DNA of 64,000 nucleotides. It comes from Otis tarda (Eukaryota; Chordata; Aves; Otidiformes; Otididae). The stretch covers positions 52,659,463 through 52,723,462 of the forward strand of contig CM048554.1 of assembly GCA_026413225.1 (NCBI GenBank), written 5' to 3'. A program made the translations under genes and the position numbers. Below the pieces are notes generated by a model, which was not told where the DNA came from, made no database searches, and worked only from the letters and a program-made list of their open reading frames with translations. Below are positions 37,961-48,900 of this stretch, piece by piece. Each line of letters starts with the position of its first letter. The stretch's first letter is position 1.

Positions 37961-40900
37961 TGGATCAGCACACCTCTAACAGCTCTGGAACAGAAAGACT
38001 AAAGGCCCAGGGCTGAACTTAAAGAGAGCCTTGGGTCTGGTTGAAGATCACAGGTAAGGCTGGTCTGGGCCATTAAGGCCCATTAGTGCACTCAGAAACC
38101 TGACAGCAAAAAATACAGGTTTTTATATATATATATATATATATATGTTTGTGAAGTTACTTAGCGCATGACACAAGGACCCATTCAAATCAATGCAAAG
38201 ATCTGGGTTGGTCCTCAAGGAGGCCCAACAGAGAAGTTAAAATGAGTGTGAAGATGCAATAAAGTGTACAAGTGCTCCTTAAGTCAGCCCTACCTGGTTG
38301 GGGTTGAGATGCTGTGGGTGATCATGTGGGAAGCTTATGTCATCTTTACATCTGATTGACAGATAAAAAATTTCTGAGAACTGACTCAAGCCTTTTTGCA
38401 TGGAATCACTGAGCATCTTCTTTGTAACAGATGTACTACTACATATACACCCTATCAACGTGGGTAGTAAAGCAATAATCTGACACGCCTACTCTACCAG
38501 AGTCACTTACAAACAGAATGAGTGTGTTGGCTCATTCTTGTTTGAAAGTGAGAATAAATAAGTATTATCATTTCTGTCATCAGTGATTAATTGGAATAAT
38601 GAGCCATGATGGTAAGGTAGCAGAAGTTCCTAAAGATGAAAGGTATATCATAGCACAGAGAGAAAATCACGGGCCCTTACAAAAGACATTCACTGTCTCT
38701 AGGGGGAAAAAAGTAGTACAATAAGAGGAGTACAGTAGAGATTATTCCCTCCCAGAACATAACTGCAAAGTATGATTAAATGGTATTTCACCCAGAGATT
38801 ACGAAACATTCAGTTCTGACACAGTGGGAGATAATTTTCAGCAGCCTTGATCTGGTACTGCATTTAACACGACACAGGGACTTCAGGGTACTTAAAGACT
38901 GTGGGGAACATGAACATAAATGTAGCCATATTCACACAGACAACAGTAAGTATATGACCCCTCTTTTGCAATTGCATGGCTCTGCTTCCTCCTGTTCAAA
39001 AAGAAAACAACAGAAGCACATGCCTACTGCACAAGTTTCTTTCTGAGCTCTGTTCTTTATAAGTGACGTTATATTCATATCCAATCACCACAACCAAAAA
39101 GAATAAATAAAACATCTAAAATATACAAATGGTCTGTTCTCCAGACAGCACATGATGTTCAAAAGGACTGAGAAACTCAGACATCAAACCCATGACTTTC
39201 CTTTACAGCTGGCTGCATAACTCCTCTAAGGTCCAACCATAAAATACCCTTCCCTCCCTGAACCCTGCTGAGTTCCTGCATTTCACAGGGGAATTATGCC
39301 ATGTGTGGAAGAAAATATTTCCTCCTGCTACTTCTACGTTTGCAGCTTTGAAATCTCAGAGGAGATAAATAAAAGTATGTGATTTATTTTCCTTAGCTAG
39401 ACAGAAAGTGTGGCCTGAATGACAGATAAGGGCTCCAGATGTGCTTAACAACCATCAGTCACTGCTTTCAATGGATGTGCAGCTCTTTTTAAAAAGGGAC
39501 TATTTCCACAAAGTCCTTTAGCTGAGGGCCAAACCCTTGAAAACTTAACCCTAAATGTAAGCATCTTCTCAAAACTTCCCCCTACCCTTTTGAGTAGCTC
39601 TGACACCATCCACCACTCCTGCCTGAGGTCGATTGCTGATTTCTGGTGCTGTATATAATTTAATTTCTCACCAATGCCTGGTGCTGGGGGCCAGTGGGAA
39701 TGCATAGACTCTGTTGGCACTTGTTGGGGAAGACTTGCAAAGACAAAAGTGAGTGTCCCAATCACTCCATACAAATGCTGATATATCAACTCACACCTTT
39801 GTGTATCTGTCAGTACTATCTGCATCTATCAGTTAAAATGCTGAACTTCGTGCCAGAAGTCTGGGCCTTAGAGGAAGACTGTGAGAGCTACCGAAGACAA
39901 AGAAGTCTTGAAAACTGAATGCTACCTACCTTCTCTTTATCTAATTGCATCAAGAAAGGTTTCATGGAGTGAACCTGACTCACTTCTCACACTTGCTAAT
40001 TAAACCTTGTTTCAGCAATAATTCAGTGTTGATATTCCTCCCTTACAACATTGCTGGAAGAACCAGTAAAGGTCTCTGTAAGAAAACTTACTGGGAAACT
40101 CACCTGGGATTGGACTGAGTAAGTTTCTGACAAATAAAAAAGAATGGCCTAAACCAAGGATGGTTTCTCCTGAGAACAGCCCAAAGCCTGGCAAATGTAA
40201 CACCCACCTAATCCAGAGAAATCCAGGTCAGATGCTCAGTTTGGGCTCCTGAGGGTATAGACTGCAGCCTGTCTTCTTCACCTCCAGCAACTGCGAGCAC
40301 CACTGTCTGTGGGCTTGTTAAGGCTGGCCTCATGCTTGCTGCATGGGGGAAAAAAAAATAAAAAACTCAAAAGGTGTCAAGTTAGTCCTGGAGTGAAGTG
40401 AGAATTAGAATCCAAAATATTGGTATGAAACGGAGAACTGTTTCGTGTAAGGTCCTAGGTAAGACACAGGACTATTTTGAAGAGCCAAATGATGAGGCAA
40501 CAGAAAGGACACAATCTCTGTGCACTTTAAAGGTTGCTCATCTGCTCCCCCCTGGCCAGGTGGTTTCAATGGCCTGGGCTCACACCAAAAAAGCCATGCC
40601 TCTCTTCCCTCCCACCCTTTCAGTGGCCCAGCCCTGCCTAAGCCCCCATGGCAGAGCACCCACAAAAGAAAGGAATTTGCTCCTACAGCTGCTCAGATCT
40701 AGAGACAGCCTGACCCAAAACAGCCCATGAGATCATGGTTTTGCTTCTTGCAGAGATGTCTGCCTTTTGCTTTGCTTGGTGGAAAACATAGAAGCACATT
40801 CATGCAATCACAGTGAGTGGTGGATCCCAGGAGGTGTTTTACATCAGCATGGTCTACCCCTGAATAAACCTGAGTACAGCATCAGAATAACATCAGAATA

Positions 40901-41089
40901 ACCTGTGACATCAGGTATGCTGCAGCCATAATTAATCACTTGCAATTATTGTTCAGATACATTCATATCTCATTTGGCCATCAGCACTGAAAGCATGAAA
41001 AGACTCCCTCAGTACACAGTATGCATTATTTTATTGTTATGGATGAAATAAAGCATAATAAAGCAAGGAAGTATTTGTAGGGAAGAGCC
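37961..41089. other. Unique non-coding sequence
   Basis: No exon or transposon is recognised. It contains the TA microsatellite at 38124-38147 and a short A run near 40350-40364. Confidence 0.5.
38124..38147. repeat. TA dinucleotide microsatellite
   Basis: About twelve uninterrupted TA units. Confidence 0.95.
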
Positions 41090-41315
41090 TGAGACTTGGG
41101 GAGGATTAGAGTTTTGTTCCCAGCTTTATCACAGACCTCATCTGTGACTTGGAGTGAATCACTTCATTTTTACCCTGTACAATGGGGATTCTCTCTTCTC
41201 TTTGTTACTCTTATCAGTTTAGGGAAAAGTCTCTGACAAAGTGCAGGCATCTAACAGCCAGCACACAGGCACCTTAAACCAGTTAAGGGCTTTGAGATGC
41301 TTCTGTAACTGTAAG
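41090..41315 (+). repeat. Ancient MIR-like CORE-SINE relic, near full length
   Basis: The segment runs 'gttttgttcccagctttatcacagac', 'tctgtgacttggagtgaatcacttcatttttaccctgtacaatggggatt' and ends with 'agggctttgagatgcttctgtaa'. These are diverged forms of the MIR core ('tgtgaccttgggcaagtcactt', 'cctcatctgtaaaatgggga') and of the reptile/bird-type 3' end ('aaagcgctttgagatcctttga'). All blocks are in the right order, which supports a nearly complete old copy. Confidence 0.65.
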
Positions 41316-43929
41316 AAAAAAATCTGCTTTGATAGATGAATTACATTGTTCTGTCTCATAAACACATTAGCTTGCGTAACATTAAGTAAAATGTTATTTT
41401 CTTAGATATTTTATGCAGAAAAGTATCATGTTAGCATACTGAGAACTAGAAAGAGCTACTGGGTGGGCACCCACATTTGTGAGCCAAGTAGAGATGGACT
41501 GAAAACGTTCTTCTGAAGAAGTTCAGTTCCTCTCTTTCAGTTACTTATCCAACCTAGTTAGCCATGGGGACTGGACGTTGGGACAGTGTGGGAGAACCTG
41601 AGGCAACTGAGCCTCTCTTCAGAGAACAGTAGATATCAGTCAAATATTTTGCCATTGTTAAACCAAGAAGGCCCTGCTGCCTCAACTGGATGAGAGGGTT
41701 GGTCCCATACTATGGCTGCCTTTACCCACATGCTCCACAACTAAGCAAGAACTAAAATAAACCTTTCTAAGCTCTTGCTGACTTTTCCAGCAGTAAGCTC
41801 CCATAGCCTGTCCTTAATTATCAAGACCAGCTCATCTTCATCAGGTTTTGGAGACAGTGACAAACTGACTTGCACTTACTGTGTGCTGTTAGAGCCCACC
41901 GCCACTCCAGCTTTGCTGAATGCGTGGGTTCCGGCTCAGGAGTACACTTTTATTTGATCCATGCACAGGGGTTCTCCATTAAATAAAACCCTGTGACTCC
42001 CAAAAACTCTTTGTTAACTTCAAAGCCCTGGCAAGAGCTTTGGAGCTGACAAGACACCCTGCGAGTTGGCAGCTGGAAGTACCAGGCTGACAAAGAAGCC
42101 TCCTGGACACACTTACTGTATAAACAAGAAAGGTCAGATCATTCTCCTATGGAATATGATACTGACACCGCTTACCCATGGGGTAACTATTGGGTTGCAC
42201 GGACTGGCACGACCCAGCCTCTGTGTGGGAGAGTGAAGAGAGCTGTACACACCAGAGTCGTCTTCTTTAGACCTTGCAAAGCGAAGCCTGATTGATCGTG
42301 TGGCTTTCTAGTGACTGCACAGAAAATACCTCCAGCCATGCCCTTCACTGAAAAGGTGAACATAGCCCTTTGCCCTCCTGAGAGAGCAATCAACACCTCG
42401 GAGCCCTGGCTCAGCTAAACCAGCAGCTGGCGAAAGCCCCAGGAGACGAGAAAAGCAACTTCTCCAAGGAAGAGCAAAGCTGCTTCTCCAAGGCTGATGC
42501 CTCTCAGGGCCATTTCACAACAGCATGAGGACAACCAAAAAGACTCTGCCTCATCCACTGTCATCACCTGCCTTATCCACTGCTGTTCCCATGGGCTGGC
42601 AGTACGCTGCTCTCCCCTATCCTGCACTCCCCCTCTCAACTATCCTGAAGGCAAGGATCATGTTTGCTACACCTTACAGCAAAGGCAAGCACATGGGTCC
42701 CAGGCCCAGCAACATTAACCTCTGCTGGGGCAACTCACTGGGGGAGCACAGAAAAGAGTGGGATCCCTGGGGAAGTTGAGTCACACAGAGGTGAGGTGAG
42801 CTGGCGAACCTGTAACGCCACCAGGTCTCCAGATTATCAGAGAGAAAAAAAAATGTGAAGTACATATTGCAAAATGTGCTTCCCACAGACAGACACAGAG
42901 TCACTGATAAAAAACCTTCAGACACCATTGTTCAAATAACATTTGAATCATTCTCTGACTCAGTGATCAATGAACGACGGGTGACAGAAATAACAACAGT
43001 TGGCTAAGAGAGCAGAAAATGTTAAAGAAAGCAGTCAGCAAGGTGTGGTATTCACAACTTAGCCTTTGTTGAGCTGGGTCAGAAAATTACCCAAAGAGTC
43101 ACTGTTCTGGATAAATCCCCTGTAAAGCTGTAATAGTGGAGCTTACATTAGAAAACGTTCATCGGCTGCTTTGCAGTCAATGGTAATTCTTAAAATGGGA
43201 TGGTATTTATACTTTGTTCTGTCCAGTTTCTTCTAATCTTCATGTGCTTCTCTGGAACTTTTCCATTTTCTTGCTCTTGATTAAAGAGCACTGAGGATCT
43301 CTCTCAAAATAGCAGTGAGAATCAAATTACATCTGCTCCAAAAGCAGGAAAGATAATAAGAAAATGAGAAGAAAATTTAGTTAAACATTTCTTAGGTGTA
43401 TCATTTAAGGCTTTGCTAGAGAAACTTTCTCTTCAATGACTTAAAAGTGAAATTAAAAAAAAATTGTTGTCCCATGGAGAAATCCACATAACTGCTGGCT
43501 CAGATCACTGGCTTCCCAGTTGCCCAATAGGAAAAGTCAAAGTTTTTCAGTAAATGACTAAACAGATAGGAATGTCCATTACAGGAATTACCCATTTCTG
43601 CAGTTGCCCAAGATGATCAAGGCATGACCATAAAGTTTTTTCACTTTACAGAAGTAGTCTTAGTCACACCTTTTCACCATATGCAAGCAAGTCTACAAGA
43701 TTTTTAATTTAAAAAGCCCAAACTAAGCAACGATCCCTCCCCAGTCAAACTCAGACAGAGTTTAAACACCTCCCCTGATGGACTTAGGTGTGTATCTTGG
43801 GAGCAAAACAAAAGCTGCTAGTCTTTGGAAGCACTGAAAAGAACAACTCCCATTTATATCATAAGGCATGTTTTGAGGATTAAAAACAAACTGCATGATC
43901 AAAAGGGTTGCAAGACCATGTTTTCCATG
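41316..43929. other. Unique non-coding sequence
   Basis: No exon or repeat is recognised. Several overlapping short open frames on both strands at 42.4-42.9 kb are chance-like. Confidence 0.5.
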
Positions 43930-44015
43930 GTTTGGCCAAAGTAGCACCAGAAATCAGTGGCACAGCAGGAATTTAACCTCTGAGCACTTGTCTGGCACTC
44001 TAACATCCTGGCAAC
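43930..44015 (-). repeat. Ancient MIR-like relic
   Basis: Contains 'cagtggcacagcaggaatttaacctctgagcac' and 'tctggcactctaac', diverged forms of the reverse-oriented MIR text 'agtggcagagccaggatttgaacccaggtctgtctgactc'. Only this end of the element is recognisable. Confidence 0.5.
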
Positions 44016-45547
44016 CTTACCTCCCTGCCTGATGAAGCCAGAGCAAAGTCTGGAAGATACATGAGGGAATTGTGACTGTACAGGTTAGGTCAGGCACACC
44101 ATCAGTCACTGCTGACACATGGTCCATGGTGATCTGCAGGAGGACACCACATGCACACCTCAAGTCCTTCCAAGCAGGGGTGTTTGGGACCATCTCCAAG
44201 GCACCTACACAGAACACAGGGCTCCCAACATGGCCTTCACCTAAACAGTCCAGAGAAATAACAAACTCCATTTTATGGTGAAAGATTTTCATTTGTCCTT
44301 GTGCTATGGTAAATTGATAGAGAAATTTATCTTCTCACAACACCAGCCTGATGAAAAGCAAGAAAACGCCTGTGACAAGGTGCCAGCCTTTCAGAAAAGG
44401 CATTGTGCTACCTATACTTTTGACAGGGACAGTGAAGGGGAAACGGGCAGGCTCTGAGGCTTTAAAAACCACACAGCTTGCAAAGATTTGGTGAGGAAGG
44501 TGGTTTCAGGTGTGAAGCCCTGTGCCGGGGCTCAGGAGATGTGGTGCTCTCTCAGCTGTGGCAGCAGCCTCCAGGCTGGGCAATCACTCAATCTCTCCAT
44601 GCGAAGGCTCAGCTGAGGTGAGAGGAGTGGGAGGTGAGCTCATTTCCCCCTCTTTTAGTTTCCCCCCACCCACCCCAGAAGAAGTTATTTGAGGATAAGC
44701 TGATGAATACATGCACAGTGCCTCGATCCCACAGTGATAAGCACCAGAAAGGCCCCGCAGACACAAGAGAAGCAGGATGCCAGCAGCAGCTGCCAGACCT
44801 GAGCACACAACCAGACCCCTGAAAGAGCTCACCATGGCTTTTAAAGGACCTGTTCTCTTGGGGTTGATTTGTTTATTCCTGTCTCCTCTCAATCCAATAT
44901 GTTATCTTTACATCGCAAAAGTTATTTCTGAACATGTCAACACACTTCTGAAAAGGTCAGACACATGAGGGCATGCACCCGTGATGGTGCACAGGGAGGC
45001 ACAGACACAGCTGCATTCCTGGAAATCATGATTTGAAGGGTTTTCACAGGAAAGTCTGAAACAGCAGCTGGGTTGGCAGACACACGTAGGCGAGCCACCG
45101 TCTTCCCCCTTTTGTTATCACTCCCATTTCATTTCTGTGCTTTGCATGAAAAATCTGAAGGTTGCTTCTAAGTATAGGTTTTGCTGGCTTTGTTTGAAAG
45201 CTTGCCATAGCTCTCAGACGTGATAACACCAGCAGGGTGCTAGCTGAACTATATTTATCAATGTATTTCATAAAGGAAAAACTTAAGTGGTTTTGAGAAG
45301 TTAAGGTATTCTCTTTTCTTTCCTTCCTTTCTTTTCCTTGCAGCAGACAGCTTAGTTCTGTTATTTACCAGATGTCACCCTGACAAGTCAGATACTAAAA
45401 GAGGAGACTCAGGATCTGTTTACAGGCAACAATGCTTTGGAGAAGTAGTTCATATTTAAACAAGATGTGAGAAACATGGTTATTTATTTTTCCCTCCTTT
45501 TTTTTCTTTTTTATTTCAAAATAAATAAAGAAGAAACTCCATTGGTT
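44016..45547. other. Unique non-coding sequence
   Basis: No exon or transposon is recognised. A pyrimidine tract ending in TTGCAG (about 45308-45343) resembles a splice acceptor but is not followed by a recognisable exon. A/T-rich simple sequence lies at 45480-45533. Confidence 0.5.
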
Positions 45548-45552
45548 CCTCT
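45548..45552. repeat. Target-site duplication, left copy (CCTCT)
   Basis: Exact match to the right copy at 45902-45906; it abuts the TG terminus of the solo LTR. Confidence 0.75.
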
Positions 45553-45618
45553 TGTGGGGTAACGTTAGCAGGGCTGCATGTATGCAGGAGGGGCAGTCTG
45601 CAGTGATTCGCGCGCTAG

Positions 45619-45766
45619 GCGCGGATAGGTCCATGGGCGCAGGGGGCAGGTGCGTCCACGTACGTGGTGGGCACGGATAAGTCCATGGGTGCAGGTGCAG
45701 GTGCGTGGCGGGCATGGATGGGTCCATGGGTGCAGGGGGGCGGGTGTGTTCGTGTGCGCAGCGGGT
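45619..45766. repeat. Three-unit tandem array in LTR U3, 41-55 bp per unit
   Basis: The units start at 45619, 45671 and 45712, each beginning with a form of GC(G/A)CGGAT(A/G)(A/G)GTCCATGGG followed by a G/T-rich part. The units differ in length because of small insertions. Their position upstream of the TATA-like box fits a duplicated enhancer. Confidence 0.8.
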
Positions 45767-45773
45767 GTACGGG

Positions 45774-45802
45774 TATTTAACCCTTTGTTGCGCAGCATTA
45801 AA
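45774..45802 (+). promoter_or_regulatory. LTR TATA-like box and ATTAAA polyadenylation signal
   Basis: TATTTAA at 45774-45780 and ATTAAA at 45797-45802 sit close together after the tandem array. Compact spacing of a core promoter and poly(A) signal is typical of short LTRs. Activity is not known. Confidence 0.5.
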
Positions 45803-45901
45803 TTGAAGGCTTGGCTTGACGGTATCCGTGTGATGCCCTGCTTTCCCCGGAGCGGGGCTCCGGTGCGTGCGGGGTAGGTTAGCTGGCAAGAGAAGCCTGC
45901 A

Positions 45902-45906
45902 CCTCT
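45902..45906. repeat. Target-site duplication, right copy (CCTCT)
   Basis: Exact match to the left copy; it abuts the CA terminus of the solo LTR. Confidence 0.75.
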
Positions 45907-48900
45907 AATCACTCAGCCTGAGCCTTGGCCTGCAGCTCCCAGGGTATCTATGAACTGTGACACCCCAGAAAAGCCGACTGATGGCCAGGGATTGCTGTCT
46001 GCTCCTACTAGGAGCTGTGACAGTGCCCAACCAAATGCCTTTAAACTACGGATTGCAAGTAGAGCTGGTTAAAATAGTGAGCCAGTGAAACCAGCCTTTC
46101 AAACAATAAAAAAACTGGTATGCTTTTCCAGAAGGCAAACATACACCAGGCAGGTCATAGGTCCTGTTGGGCCCCTGGAGATGGCCCAGATCCAGATGTC
46201 GGCTCCTTGCCTCACGAGGCCCTGCACAGCAGGGGATGTTTCTTTCCAGAGCTGTGTAATTGCTTGGTCCCCAGGTGCCCAGCCTGACTGGGGATAGCAT
46301 TGTGGAGGATGACAGAGGGATCCCTACACCACCATTTCCCCCATTAACATGCAGTTCTGCCCCACTCCAGGTGTCCAGGACAGCAGCAGCGGGAAAGGCT
46401 GGAGCAGCATTGGTGGAGCTCTTCAGGCACAGAAGCATGACACCTCCCAAACAGCAGGGTAAAATTAATATCACAGGTCTCTACTTCCACACCTCTACTT
46501 GGGAACCATGTCCCACCAGGAGGGCAGGGCTGGGAACGACAGGGAAAACCCTCCCCAGGAGAGGTGACAAATAAGAGAGTGCTGAAACGTAGGGATTCAA
46601 CTTGTCTGGTACATCAGCAGGTCAGCGCTAATGAAACATCTACAAACAGGTTGGTGAGAGGAGCTGCATTTGGCGCTGTGCACTGTGGTGCTACTTCCTT
46701 ATCCAGAGCTCCCAAACGCTTCCTGGCATGGGATGACCAAGACTGGCCATACTTGCCATCTGGAGAGTGTGGGGCACCCCCTGGGCCCACCACAAGCCAC
46801 TTCGCTCCAAGCAACCACCCTCGGCATTGCCCATTCCTCGTTGGGTATTTTGATGCATGTTTAACATTAGATCCAGCAAACGCATAAGGAAATAAATCTC
46901 AGTCACCTGAAGATAACAAATTGCAAGCCTAAGATGTGTTTCACCAGCTTTGGAACTTCTCCACTCCAAATGATAAAAAAAAAAATCGACCTCATCCATC
47001 TGGAAGGAAGAATGAAGAAATGCTAGAAAGTTAGGAAAGTTTTTCACAACGATATTCTGATTTGCTGTGTATGAAAAGATCCCTTGAAAGTTCAAATATT
47101 TGATAAATCACGGCCTAACTGCCAAACCATCTGTGGAAAATTTTAAAGATGTACTCATGAAAATGTTCATGGCTATTCAGAAACATATCATTCACAATTT
47201 CAAACCATTTGCAAGCTGTACATAGAGTGATTAACTTGGTGGGAGGGAAGGGTCTGGATGAAACCCAGCACTGTGTGGGCAGAAAACGTACCACGGCTCT
47301 TCCTCTAGAGGCTGACGTTAGTGTGTTAACTCGTACTTTTAATACTTCCCATCTCTCATTCGTGAGAGCAGGCCCTGCTGGCCCACCTGGCTGCCTCTGC
47401 CAACCCAGCCACACCAATGGTGTCAAACACCACCTGGGGAAAAGCACACACCAGGACAGAAGATGCTTCATGGATGCCGGACACTTGGGCTGATGCTCGC
47501 TGAGTCAATGCTCTGTGCGAGGATGGAGGAGGGGTCCTTGGATCCACGGTGACACACAAGATAACAACAGCAAGAGCATAAACCGTTCCCAAATCAGTCA
47601 GTCACATCACGTTCTTCTAAATCACACCTCTGAGTTGCAATATGGAAGGTTAGGGAATCACAATGCAGATGCCGTATCTTGAACTTGGTGAATCTCCACT
47701 TTAAATCAAAGTCAACAAACTCACTGCAAATACAAAAACATATCTACATGCTTTTCTTTATACACATTTAAAAATACTGTTGACTTTAACACAATTATTC
47801 ACCTTTCATAAAATCATCAGGCAGGACACAGATTCATACTGCTGAATGCTGCTTAGCAGTCATTATGTTCCATCTCCCAAATGATCACCTCTAAAAATGG
47901 GAGAAAATTATTTCCATATACCTTCATCCCTCCAGAGTACAGACATTTGATAAATACATGCTGCCTTTGTATTGTCAATGAGAGCTCACCCCCTTTTAAA
48001 GTAATCCCTACTCCCTAACCCCCAGTTTCTATGTATAGCACACACCCTCAGATATTTAAAGAGTGAGACTCAATGTTTGCCATCATTTCAGACTTATCTT
48101 TGGCAAACAAGGAATTGACTCCAGTATAATCCCCAAAAGGAATATATCTGTCCTTCCAAAATCCACATTCAGTCTGGCTGCTGTTGTACTAAGAAATTCA
48201 GGTCCAAATCACATGGCAGCGGTCTTAAAAATTGCAATTTAACCTTGAGTTCACTCTCAGTTTATCTCTTAGAGGATCCTCTAGACTTAATACCACAAGA
48301 GTTTTTACACTAAAAAGAAAATGGAAGTAACCATAGGGTAAATTGCTGTCCTCTACAACTAGAAAAATCTGTAAATTGCAGCTTTATAAGAGCTGGGGGG
48401 ATGGGAGGGGGAATTAATATATATGTATATAAATCTATTTATCTACCTCTCTATTTGTATCCATCACAGTATAAAATCTCTCTCTACTACTGCTCAACTG
48501 CACGACTACATAAAAATAATTTTACCTTTTTGTGCCTCTCTTTAACAATAGAAAATGGGGAAAATGAAGCTTCCTTACAACCAAATTGCTGTCCTTCAGG
48601 ATTAATTCAGCATCACACTTGAGACTGTTTAAAAGATGGCATAAACCAGGAAAGCTCCTGCTCAAAAGAGCTCACTACATCCATACTCCCAGAAACAGCT
48701 GGTAGGTGGAAAATAAAAAAGGATCAGGAGAGGGATGGATGTAACAACAATGAAATGACAAAGCTCCAGTAACTCTTACAAGGTATCATGAAAATTAAAT
48801 TATGAACTAATCTTGGCTTGAGAGAGTGTCACTAAGCTCCACCCAGTTTAATGGATACAGTTGTTTCCACAGCAACAAATTAGTTTCAATTAAAAGTTAA

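Larger units (their letters stand above)
45553..45901 (+). mobile_element. Solo retroviral LTR, 349 bp, with TG...CA ends and 5-bp target-site duplication
   Basis: The element begins TGTGGGGTAACG and ends AAGCCTGCA. It is flanked on both sides by CCTCT (45548-45552 and 45902-45906). These are the defining marks of retroviral integration followed by LTR-LTR recombination. Inside, in order, are a U3-like tandem array (45619-45766), a TATA-like TATTTAA (45774-45780), a polyadenylation signal ATTAAA (45797-45802) and a perfect 7-bp hairpin (45847-45853 with 45857-45863). The order U3-TATA-poly(A) sets the plus orientation. No internal viral genes remain. A 5-base duplication fits several endogenous-retrovirus classes, so I leave the class open. 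A minus-strand open frame across it, rich in HPWT/PAPMD repeats, is only the translated tandem array. Confidence 0.8.

Noticed and set aside
45308-45345. Pyrimidine tract ending in TTGCAG, resembling a strong splice acceptor
   Set aside because: The downstream sequence has no sustained coding frame or family match, and such CT-rich tracts are common in this background.
45395-45912. Repetitive open frames with HPWT/PAPMD-type motifs on the minus strand
   Set aside because: They translate the U3 tandem array of a solo LTR that is read in the other direction.
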